From: Polyangiaceae bacterium
GTDB lineage: Bacteria; Myxococcota_A; Polyangia; Polyangiales; Polyangiaceae
DNA length: 34,331 bases
Assembly (NCBI GenBank): GCA_020849655.1
Contig: JADLFU010000106.1
Location: forward strand, 1 to 34,331
Direction of reading: 5' to 3'
The notes under the pieces are model-generated. The model saw only the letters and a list, made by a program, of their open reading frames with translations, was not told the origin of the DNA and did not search any database. A program made the position numbers and the translations under genes. This document shows positions 14,224 to 21,364 of this stretch, piece by piece; within the stretch, counting starts at the first letter, position 1; every line of letters begins with the position of its first letter.

Positions 14224-16013
14224 GGTGCGGTCCGTTCGTAGTGCAAGAGCCATTGGTTCGACGTCGTGGGGCCGACGTCGTCGCGGCGGAGGAGGGTGAG
14301 CGGGAGGTCGCGCGTCTGGGCGTGCGCGCGCGAGGCGTCGTCGTTGCGGCGGTGCTCGAGCCGCCCCGGGCCCTGCTCGGCGCGCGTCGCCTGGCGCCGA
14401 TCGCGCAACAGGCCGAACGCGACGTTGTCGACGAGCGTCAGCGTCCCGCCCGGGCGCAGGGCGGCCGCGAGCCGCTCGAGGACGAGGCGCGGGGACACGA
14501 GGTGGTTGTAGCTCCGTAGCACGAGCGCGTGATCGAGCGACGCGGGCGCGACGTCGAGCGCCTCGATCTCGGCCGCGACGAACCGCGCCCAGGGGTGCAG
14601 GCGCGCGAGGCGCTCGACCAGCGCGGCGTCGGGATCGACGGCGGTGTAGCGCACGCGCTCGTGCGGGACGGACGCGAGGTAGCGCCCCTCGCCCGCGCCG
14701 ACGTCGAGCACGTCGCCCGAGAGGCCGCGCAGGAGGGCGTGCACGGCCTCGTCGTCCCGCGTGAACACGTCGATCGGGAGCGGCCGGTAGCAGCCGGTGC
14801 ACACCGGGCGCGCCTCGCACGCGCGGCACTCGTCGAGCAACGCGAGCTTGCGCAGATCGGTCGAGAAATCGTCGGGCGCGAGCTTCCTCGAGACGTCGAG
14901 GTACACCTGCCCCTGCTCCTCCTTCGCGCGCAACAGCTCGACGTCGGCGAAATCGCGCGTCTCCGTCTCGTAGAGGCGCATGCGGTCGCGCAGCCGCAGG
15001 AACAGCGAGCGCCCGCGATCGTAGCTCGTCGTGCCGTCGGCCTTCACGGGGCACGGCGCGCCGGGCGGGCGGGCGACGTCGCGCGTGGGGACGAGGTTCC
15101 ACGAGTTGCTGCGCGTGCCCTCGACGCGCGGCGAGAGCAGCGCGGCGTCGCCGGGGTACGCGTCGAGGTACCCGCGAAACAGGCCGGGGCACGGGCCGCG
15201 CAGCGCACAACCCTCACATGCCTCGGGCTGGACCTTGATGACGTCGTCGACGGGGAAGAAATCTGGCTCGCCGACCTCGCTCATCGTCCGGAACGCGTTC
15301 GTGCGCAGATCGTCGTAGAGGTGCTCGAGGCCGGGCAGCAGGCAGAGCGGCACGCCGTCGTGCCCGAAGCGGGGCCCCGGCGCGTCGCCTCGCCGCTCGA
15401 TGCCGTGGCGCAGCGCCGCCGCGATCTCGGCGGCCACGACGTCGACCTTCTCGACGACGTGCTCGAACGTGCGCGCGCCGCCGCCCTTCGGCGCCGTCAT
15501 CGAGAGCTTCAGCGTGAGCTCGGGGAACGGCAGCATGAGCTCGACGAGGCGAGTCAGGTGCGCCGCGTTCGCGCGGGTGACGACGCAGTTGACGGTGAGC
15601 GTCGCGACCTTGCCGTGCAGCTCGCGCACGCCGCCGAGCGACTGCGCGAACGCGTCCGAGCGCACGAGGCTGTTGTGCGTCTTCGCGTCCGGCCCGTGCA
15701 ACGAGAGGTACACGTACGAGAGGCCGCGCTCGAGCATCGCGCGGGCGAACGCCGGATCGGAGAAGCGCCGGCCGTTCGTGATGAACCCGAGCCCGAGGCC
15801 GAGCTTCTTGACGTGGGTCGCCCACTCGACGACCTCGGGGCGGATGGTGGCCTCGCCGCCGGAGAACACGATCATCGTGTGCCCGAGCTGCCTCGCGCGG
15901 TCGATCTTCGCGTGGACGCTCGCGGACGTGTCGTCGATGTGCCGGACGTCCTGCGTGTGGCAGAACGTGCAGTGGTCGTTGCACGAATAGCCGACCTTGA
16001 TGAGCGCCTTCAC
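14220..16013 (-). CDS. Radical SAM / class I methyltransferase fusion protein
   Basis: This is a 597-residue protein. The N-terminal radical SAM core has C11-x3-C15-x2-C18 (CNDHCTFC), GGEA at 52-55 and TNGR at 79. It is followed by a Cys-rich region (C224, C266, C269, C275, C321) and a second one (C396, C399, C405, C408). Residues about 420-535 form a class I SAM-dependent methyltransferase domain with motif I DVLDVGAGEGRY (434-445), an acidic residue after strand 2 (TAVD, 457-460) and LRPGGTLTLVDNV (519-531). The methyltransferase appears to end with a basic tail. The GTG at 16013 was chosen for the GGAG six bases upstream and because the core starts there. A single polypeptide carrying radical chemistry and methyl transfer, coupled to another radical SAM enzyme, suggests sequential steps on one substrate (inference). 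Confidence 0.85.
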   Translation of the reverse strand: MKALIKVGYSCNDHCTFCHTQDVRHIDDTSASVHAKIDRARQLGHTMIVFSGGEATIRPEVVEWATHVKKLGLGLGFITNGRRFSDPAFARAMLERGLSYVYLSLHGPDAKTHNSLVRSDAFAQSLGGVRELHGKVATLTVNCVVTRANAAHLTRLVELMLPFPELTLKLSMTAPKGGGARTFEHVVEKVDVVAAEIAAALRHGIERRGDAPGPRFGHDGVPLCLLPGLEHLYDDLRTNAFRTMSEVGEPDFFPVDDVIKVQPEACEGCALRGPCPGLFRGYLDAYPGDAALLSPRVEGTRSNSWNLVPTRDVARPPGAPCPVKADGTTSYDRGRSLFLRLRDRMRLYETETRDFADVELLRAKEEQGQVYLDVSRKLAPDDFSTDLRKLALLDECRACEARPVCTGCYRPLPIDVFTRDDEAVHALLRGLSGDVLDVGAGEGRYLASVPHERVRYTAVDPDAALVERLARLHPWARFVAAEIEALDVAPASLDHALVLRSYNHLVSPRLVLERLAAALRPGGTLTLVDNVAFGLLRDRRQATRAEQGPGRLEHRRNDDASRAHAQTRDLPLTLLRRDDVGPTTSNQWLLHYERTAP

Positions 16014-16215
16014 CCGGCGCTCCGGGACGCGCGACGCGCCGGGGACACGCGCCCAGCCTAGCGCGCGCCGCCGCGCCGCGTCCAGCCCGCGTGGCCTCCC
16101 GGCGTCGGCGTCTCGAGCACCTCGCGCACGTGGCGACGCACCGGGGCCCCCGCGGCCGGCGAGGGCGCCCCAGCCGACACCTGGGTCGCGCGGCCTCGCG
16201 CCGCCGCGGCCTTGC

Positions 16216-17520
16216 TCAGAACGGGCAGGCGAACAGCCCCGGCTGACAGGAGCCGTTGAAGTCGGAGGTGCACGTGTACGGCGTCGGCGCGCAGTCCTTG
16301 CCCAGGCAGTCACAGGGCGCGCCGCACGCCTTGCCCTGGCACGCGCACGCCGCCCTCGCGTCGACGCAGGCGTCCATCGACTTGTAGAGTTTGTTGCAGT
16401 CGGGGCCCTGACAGGAGCAGCCGCCGAGACCCACACACTGCTGGCCGTTCCACGCGTACCCGAAGAAGAGAGCGCAGGGGCCCTGGCCCTCGGCCTTCAT
16501 CGCGTCGCACTTGGCGCCGCTGCACACTGGATCACCGAGGGTGCAATCGCCCGCCGCGTTGCAGGTGCCGGGCTTCGGCATGCAGCCGGGCGCGTCACAC
16601 ATGTACGTGCAGGACGCCCCGCACTGCGCGCCCGTGCACGAGCCGCTGGGCCCGGAGCAGACCGGGAAGGCGGGCCCGCACGAGCCCGACGCGCTACAGT
16701 ATTCGATCACCGGCGGGCAGGTGCTCCCCGGCGGGCAGTTGGAGCAGGTGTCTCCGCACGTCTTGCCGGCGCAGGGGCCGCCGGTCGAACACTGAACGTG
16801 CGCCTTCTCGCACTTATCGACGCTCGCGTACAGGGCGCCGCAGTCGGCGCCGAGGCACTGGCAGCCAGTGACGTTCTCGCACGCGTCCCCCGTCCACCGC
16901 ACCCCCAGGAGGCCGAAGCACAGGCCGTCGCCCTTGGCGTCCTGGGCGGCGCACGACACCGCGGGGCAGCCGCCGCCCGCGTCGAACACGCACACGCCCC
17001 CCACGCAGTCGACCGTCGGGCAGCTGACCGAGCCGTCGGGGCACTGCTGGCAGGGCGCGTCGAGCTGAGGACAGTCGCTGGCGGTCTTGCACATGGGGCC
17101 GACGCTGCAGGTGGGCTGGGAGGTCGTGCAGGTGCCCTGGACGCACTGCGCGGACGGGCAGGCGAGCGAGCCGTCGGGGCAGTGCTGGCAAGGCCCGACC
17201 GGACACTGCGCCGACGAGGTGCACTGCCAGGGCGTGCCGCCTGCGCTCCCGGCGACCCCACCGCCCCCGTGACCGGCGACCGGCGCGCCGCCGCTGCCCG
17301 CGACAGGCGCGCCGCCGCTGCCCGCGACCGACGCCCCGCCGCTGCCCGCGACCGACGCCCCGCCGTTGCCGGCGACCGACGCCCCGCCATTGCCGGCCAC
17401 GCCCGATCCGGAGCCGCTCGCTCCACCGGCGCCTCCTGCGGGCAGCTGGTCGACGACGGAGCCGCCGCAGGCGGCGAGGGGCAGCACGAAGGAGAGGCTG
17501 AGGAGGGTAGGGCGCAACAT
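16216..17520 (-). CDS. Cys-rich Gly/Ala-linker lipoprotein (paralogue of 3974-5221)
   Basis: This is a 434-residue lipoprotein with signal peptide and lipobox LAAC (Cys18). A linker of about seven VAGxGGAx repeats (about 35-95) is encoded by a tandem DNA repeat near 17260-17400. Next come CPDGS cysteine pairs and two copies of the module ending G..W.G..C....GC.C.G.DC..LY.....C (for example FFGYAWNGQQCVGLGGCSC). The order and spacing match the 415-residue protein at 3974-5221 closely throughout, including the C-terminal QPGLFACPF/QPGTFACPF. It lies 202 bp upstream of the radical SAM-methyltransferase gene on the same strand. Co-transcription is possible, but the paralogue has no such neighbour. 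Confidence 0.85.
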   Translation of the reverse strand: MLRPTLLSLSFVLPLAACGGSVVDQLPAGGAGGASGSGSGVAGNGGASVAGNGGASVAGSGGASVAGSGGAPVAGSGGAPVAGHGGGGVAGSAGGTPWQCTSSAQCPVGPCQHCPDGSLACPSAQCVQGTCTTSQPTCSVGPMCKTASDCPQLDAPCQQCPDGSVSCPTVDCVGGVCVFDAGGGCPAVSCAAQDAKGDGLCFGLLGVRWTGDACENVTGCQCLGADCGALYASVDKCEKAHVQCSTGGPCAGKTCGDTCSNCPPGSTCPPVIEYCSASGSCGPAFPVCSGPSGSCTGAQCGASCTYMCDAPGCMPKPGTCNAAGDCTLGDPVCSGAKCDAMKAEGQGPCALFFGYAWNGQQCVGLGGCSCQGPDCNKLYKSMDACVDARAACACQGKACGAPCDCLGKDCAPTPYTCTSDFNGSCQPGLFACPF

Positions 17521-17583
17521 GGCGACAGCGTACAGCAAGGACGACGCCAGCGCTGGATCGCTCGCGGGAGCGCGCTCCTTCGC

Positions 17584-17597
17584 GTGGCACATGGCAC
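17584..17597 (-). promoter_or_regulatory. Conserved motif upstream of Cys-rich lipoprotein gene B
   Basis: GTGGCACATGGCAC (plus-strand reading) lies 63 bp before the ATG at 17520. It is identical in sequence and almost identical in distance to the site upstream of the paralogue (5286-5299). The bases between motif and start are much less conserved than the motif, apart from a GCGTAC..GCAAG stretch nearer the gene. This favours a functional site. Confidence 0.45.
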
Positions 17598-17615
17598 AGC
17601 CACCCCCCGGCGCGA

Positions 17616-18092
17616 TCAGGGGTGGTGGTGCGCGCGGTGGGCGCGCCCGAGGCGGGTCGTGTCGACGCGCAAGCCGAACACCAGCGTGAACAGCCGCCGG
17701 CACGTCGCGTGGTCGATCGCGACGGGCTGGCAGAGCGCGGCGAGGGTGCGCGCCGCGTCGTCGTGGGCGAGCTTCTTCGCCATGTCGAGCGCCTCCAGCC
17801 GCTGCCCCGCCGAGTCCTCGTCGAGCGATCCGAGGCGCCGGCAGACCGCCTCGTACTCGTCGAGGTGGCGGCGAAGACTGGCATCAGAGACGGGCGTCCG
17901 CGCGAGCGCCTCGCCGCCGCGCAGCCAGACGAGCAACAAGCCATCGGGCGCGACGTCGACGAAGAGCGCGAGGGTCGACGGATCGGCCGCGTCGACGTCC
18001 TCGACGAGCGCCTGGATGGCGAGGCGCCGCTCGTCGAGGCGAGCCGCGTCTGCCGCCGCGAGCGCCGGGTGCAGATCGACGCGCCCGATCAC
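17616..18092 (-). CDS. UPF0262 family protein
   Basis: This is a 158-residue protein matching the UPF0262 family in its whole C-terminal half. It shows the long helix ending EALDMAKKLAHDDAARTLAA, then IDHATCRRLFTLVFGLR, equivalent to the family's IEAIDMGRRGlHNEg...vDfdTARRLFTLiCvL. Function is unknown for the family, which was named from alphaproteobacterial genomes. The GTG at 18092 overlaps the P450 stop codon as GTGA and gives the family's N-terminal IxxIdld start (VIGRVDLHPAL). The longer frame is less likely. The protein is probably cytoplasmic and co-translated with the P450. Confidence 0.8.
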   Translation of the reverse strand: MIGRVDLHPALAAADAARLDERRLAIQALVEDVDAADPSTLALFVDVAPDGLLLVWLRGGEALARTPVSDASLRRHLDEYEAVCRRLGSLDEDSAGQRLEALDMAKKLAHDDAARTLAALCQPVAIDHATCRRLFTLVFGLRVDTTRLGRAHRAHHHP

Positions 18093-19546
18093 GCGCGCAC
18101 CCCTCGCGGCGTGACGCGGGCCCACACCTCACCTTTCGGCCGGAGCGTGGCGAACCGGTCGGGCTCGATCGGCCGGCCGAGCTCGACGTCGAGGGTCGCG
18201 CGCTTCATCCACGTCGCGAGGACGATGGGCCCCTCGAGGAGCGCGAAGTGGTTGCCGATGCACACGCGAGGGCCGACCCCGAAGGGGATCCACGCCGACT
18301 TGTGGCGAGCGGCCTCCGCCTCGGGGGTGAACCGCTCGGGATCGAACTCCTCGGGCCTCGCGAACAGCTCCTCCCGGAAGTGCAGCGCGTACGGGCTCGC
18401 GAACACGATCGCGCGGGCGGGCAGCGCGACGCCGCCGAGGACGACGGGCTCGAGCGCGCGGCGCGCGATCATCACGAGCGGCGGGTAGAGGCGCAGGGCC
18501 TCCTTGAACACGCGGGTCGTGTAGACGAGCGTGGAGGGATCGTGCGCCGCGTCGGGGCGCTCGTCGAACGCGTCGGCCTCGGCCTGCACGCGCGCGCGCG
18601 CCTCGGGATGCCGCGCGAGCAGGTAGAGCGCCCACGTCAGCGCGGTCGCCGTCGTCTCGTGGCCGGCGACGAACAGGGTCTTCGCCTCGTCTCGGATCTG
18701 CCGGTCGGACATCCCCTCGGCCGCGCCGTCCGGATCGCGCGCGCCGAGCAGCTTCGTCAGCAGATCCCCGCGCGCGAGGCCCTGCGCGCGCCGCGTCTCG
18801 ATGAACCCTTGCACGTGGCGATCGAGCGACGCTATCGCGCGGCGAAACTCCGGCGCCCGCGCGCCCGGCAACAGCACGGGCTCGCGCAGCCTGGCGGCGC
18901 CTCGCTCCCCGAGCGCGCGCAGCCGCGCCGGACCCCGATCGCGCGCCGTCTCCGCCAGCTCCACCAGCATGATCTGCAGCGACAGCCACGGTGACGCGAG
19001 CGCGTCGCCGGTGAACCCGAGCGCGACCGTCAGCGCCTCGCCGAGCGCGTCGGCGTCGGCCGCGGTGTCCGTCCCGAAGAGCGTCGAGGCGACCACGCCC
19101 ATCGTGATGCGCGTCATCTCGCGGGCAAGATCGACCCGGGCGCCGGCGGGGACGCGGTCGAGCGCGCGGTTGGCCTCGAACCGCATCGCGCGCGTGTACT
19201 CGTCGAGCCTGTCGGCGTGGAACAGCGGCGCCATCAGCCGCCGCTGCCGCCGCCACAGCTCGCCCTCGCTGGTGAACAGCCCCTCTCCCGCGAGATCGCG
19301 CAGCAGGATGCGGATCCCAGGTGATTTCTCGAACGATCGCGCGCGCTCGACGAGCAGCTCGTGGGTCGTCTCGACGCTGTTCGCGACGTACACCTCGCGG
19401 TGCAGGAACCTCGCGCGCACGAGCGGGGCGCTCATCCGCGCGAGCGCGCGCATCGTGCCGATGCGGTCCTCGTCGAAGGCGCGCAGGTGACCGAAGCGGT
19501 TGGCGCCGGGGGCGAGCGGGAGATCGTGCGGTGCTGCGTGGGGCAT
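18089..19546 (-). CDS. Cytochrome P450
   Basis: This is a cytoplasmic class I-type bacterial P450 of about 485 residues. It has the I-helix oxygen-binding motif AGHETTATA, the K-helix ExxR in KEALRLYPP, the PEEFDPERF meander and the heme-binding loop FGVGPRVCIGNHFA with the cysteine ligand. The C-helix WRRQRR (WxxxR) is also present. The overall pattern (LYPP, PFGVGPRVCIG) is nearest the CYP102/CYP4-like fatty-acid-hydroxylase side of bacterial P450s, but the substrate cannot be deduced. ATG 19546 was chosen. A GTG at 19555 is an in-frame alternative, and neither has an ideal ribosome-binding site. Redox partners are not encoded nearby. Its stop overlaps the UPF0262 start. Confidence 0.92.
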   Translation of the reverse strand: MPHAAPHDLPLAPGANRFGHLRAFDEDRIGTMRALARMSAPLVRARFLHREVYVANSVETTHELLVERARSFEKSPGIRILLRDLAGEGLFTSEGELWRRQRRLMAPLFHADRLDEYTRAMRFEANRALDRVPAGARVDLAREMTRITMGVVASTLFGTDTAADADALGEALTVALGFTGDALASPWLSLQIMLVELAETARDRGPARLRALGERGAARLREPVLLPGARAPEFRRAIASLDRHVQGFIETRRAQGLARGDLLTKLLGARDPDGAAEGMSDRQIRDEAKTLFVAGHETTATALTWALYLLARHPEARARVQAEADAFDERPDAAHDPSTLVYTTRVFKEALRLYPPLVMIARRALEPVVLGGVALPARAIVFASPYALHFREELFARPEEFDPERFTPEAEAARHKSAWIPFGVGPRVCIGNHFALLEGPIVLATWMKRATLDVELGRPIEPDRFATLRPKGEVWARVTPRGVRA

Positions 19547-19687
19547 CGGCCTCACCGCTCGTATCAGATGCCTCGCCAGCGTTCACGCGCGTCGGGCCCG
19601 GAGCGCGCCAAATTCTCGCGCCCGCTTCGCAATCTCTTCGCTTGCGAGCCCGGGAAGAGTGGCCAGAGTCCAGCGAGGAGGCGCGCC

Positions 19688-19795
19688 GTGCATCCCCAGA
19701 CTCCCCACAAGCAAAATGACGCCGGGCTGCTGTTCGGCGCCGTGCTCTTCGTGCTCATCGTCGGGCTGTTGTCGGGCCTCCGCCAGCTGCTTTGA
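19688..19795 (+). CDS. 35-residue single-pass membrane peptide
   Basis: A GTG at 19688 is preceded by AGGAGG exactly six bases upstream, one of the best ribosome-binding sites in the window. The peptide has a polar start (MHPQTPHKQNDA) and one 18-20-residue hydrophobic helix (GLLFGAVLFVLIVGLLSGLRQLL). The frame continues upstream without a better start. It precedes the GH13 gene by 31 bp on the same strand and is divergent from the P450. Function unknown. Possible roles are a membrane-anchored regulator or the small subunit of a complex. Confidence 0.6.
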   Translation: MHPQTPHKQNDAGLLFGAVLFVLIVGLLSGLRQLL

Positions 19796-19826
19796 CGCCG
19801 TCGCCCTCCGGCGCTCTCGTCACGTG

Positions 19827-21296
19827 ATGCCGCGCGCGCCGCTCCTCCTCGAGGTCTACCTTCGCCAGTGGCTGGGCGAGCGGTCGCGTCGGGCCGGGCG
19901 CCGCGTCGAGCTCGGGGTCGTCCCCGAGGAGGAGCTCGATCGCTGGGTCGCGCGCGGCGTCACGCACCTCTGGCTGATGGGCGCGTGGACGACGGGCCCG
20001 GCGTCGCGCGAGGTGTCGGGAGCGAGCCCCGAGCTCCGGCGCGCGTACGACGACGCCCTGCCCGGCTGGACGGACGCAGACGTCTGCGGCTCGCCGTACG
20101 CCATCCAGGCGTACTCGGTCCCCGAAGCGTATGGGGGAGACGACGGCCTCGCGAGGCTGCGCGCCCGGCTCGCCGACCGCGGGATCAAGCTGGTGCTCGA
20201 CTTCGTCCCGAACCACACGGCCCTCGACCACCCGCTCGCGCTCGAGCGGCCCGAGCTGTTCGTCGCCGGCGCGGGGCCAGGGGACGCGGCGCGCGTGGGA
20301 GGGCGCTGGCTCTCGCACGGCAAGGATCCCAACTACCCGGGCTGGACGGACACGCTGCAGCTCGACTACCGGCGGGCGGAGGCGCGTCGCGCGGCGACGG
20401 AGGCGCTCTCGTCGATCGCGGAGCGCTGCGACGGCGTGCGCTGCGACATGGCCATGCTGGCGCTGTCCGACGTCTTCGCGCGGACGTGGGCCCACGCGCC
20501 GCCCACGCCGCGCGAGCCCGGTCCCGAGTTCTGGGAGGCCGCGATCGCGGAGGTGCGGGCGCGGCACCCGGGGTTCCTGTTCCTGGCGGAGGCCTACTGG
20601 GGGCTCGAAGCGCGCCTGTGCGAGCTCGGGTTCGACGTCGCCTACGACAAGCACCTCACCGATCTGTTGCACCGCGGAGACTGGGGGGTCGCCGCGCACC
20701 TGCGCGCGCTCGGCCCCGCCAACGAAGCGCGCGCGCACTTCCTCGAGAACCACGACGAGCCGCGGGCCGCCGCGATCTCACCCCTCGCCCGCCACCGCGC
20801 GGCCGCGCTGCTCACGCTGTCGCTGCCAGGAGTGAGGTTCGTGCACGATGGGCAGCGCGAGGGGCGGCGTGTGTTCGCGCGCATCCAGCTGTCCCGGCGC
20901 GCCGAGGAGCCCGTCGACGCCGAGATCGCGGCGATGTACGACGAGCTCGCGCGCGCGCTGGCTTCGGCGCGCGTCGGCGACGGAGGCTGGTCGCTCGTGG
21001 AGGCCGCGCCCGCCTGGCACGACGATCCGACGAACGGCGCGTTCGCGCTGCTCACGTGGTCGTCCCCTGACGATCCGTCACGCTTCACGCTCGTCGTCAC
21101 CAGCCAATCCACGGGACGCGCGCGGTGCTGGGCGCGCCTCGCGTGGCCGGGGCTGCGAGGCCGGATGTGGGCGCTCGAGGATCTCCTCTCCGACGAGCGC
21201 TACGTCCGCGACGGCGACGAGCTGGCGGCGCGCGGCCTCTACCTCGACGTCGGCGCGCACGCCGCGCAGCTGTTCGTGTTCCGCGCGCTCGGCTGA
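19827..21296 (+). CDS. GH13 (alpha-amylase family) enzyme
   Basis: This is a 489-residue protein with the GH13 conserved regions. They are region I LVLDFVPNHTA (122-132), region II DGVRCDMAM with nucleophile D207, region III FLAEAYW with acid/base E255, and region IV FLENHDEPR with D310. All three catalytic carboxylates are present. A C-terminal beta domain (about 390-489, LLTWSS, FTLVVTSQSTG, DVGAHAAQLFVF) follows. No signal peptide is seen, so it is probably intracellular. GH13 covers amylases, trehalose- and glucan-modifying enzymes, and the subfamily cannot be assigned by eye. The start is the ATG at 19827, with a GTG immediately before it in frame. It is likely co-expressed with the small membrane peptide. 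Confidence 0.85.
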   Translation: MPRAPLLLEVYLRQWLGERSRRAGRRVELGVVPEEELDRWVARGVTHLWLMGAWTTGPASREVSGASPELRRAYDDALPGWTDADVCGSPYAIQAYSVPEAYGGDDGLARLRARLADRGIKLVLDFVPNHTALDHPLALERPELFVAGAGPGDAARVGGRWLSHGKDPNYPGWTDTLQLDYRRAEARRAATEALSSIAERCDGVRCDMAMLALSDVFARTWAHAPPTPREPGPEFWEAAIAEVRARHPGFLFLAEAYWGLEARLCELGFDVAYDKHLTDLLHRGDWGVAAHLRALGPANEARAHFLENHDEPRAAAISPLARHRAAALLTLSLPGVRFVHDGQREGRRVFARIQLSRRAEEPVDAEIAAMYDELARALASARVGDGGWSLVEAAPAWHDDPTNGAFALLTWSSPDDPSRFTLVVTSQSTGRARCWARLAWPGLRGRMWALEDLLSDERYVRDGDELAARGLYLDVGAHAAQLFVFRALG

Positions 21297-21328
21297 CGCT
21301 ACGGCCCGACGGCAGATTTCCAGGCGCT

Positions 21329-21353
21329 TGACCGAGCGGTCGCTCGGCGGTCA
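21329..21353. promoter_or_regulatory. Inverted repeat upstream of the Cys-repeat lipoprotein gene
   Basis: CCGAGCG-GT-CGCTCGG (21332-21347) is a perfect inverted repeat with 7-bp arms, inside a looser TGACC...GGTCA frame (21329-21353). It ends 11 bp before the ATG at 21365. The GACCGAGCGGTC core resembles TetR-family operators. It could alternatively act as a hairpin terminator for the GH13 gene (stop 21296), although no T-run follows. Confidence 0.35.
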
Positions 21354-21364
21354 GGCTCCGCTGT

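Noticed and set aside
12223-14241. Very long plus-strand ORFs (such as 672 codons here) opposite the radical SAM genes
   Set aside because: Arg/Ala/Val-rich composition, no family pattern, and they are exact antisense shadows of well-supported minus-strand genes in GC-rich DNA.
17250-17405. Regular repeats suggestive of a CRISPR array
   Set aside because: They are in-frame tandem repeats coding the VAGxGGA linker of a lipoprotein, without unique spacers.
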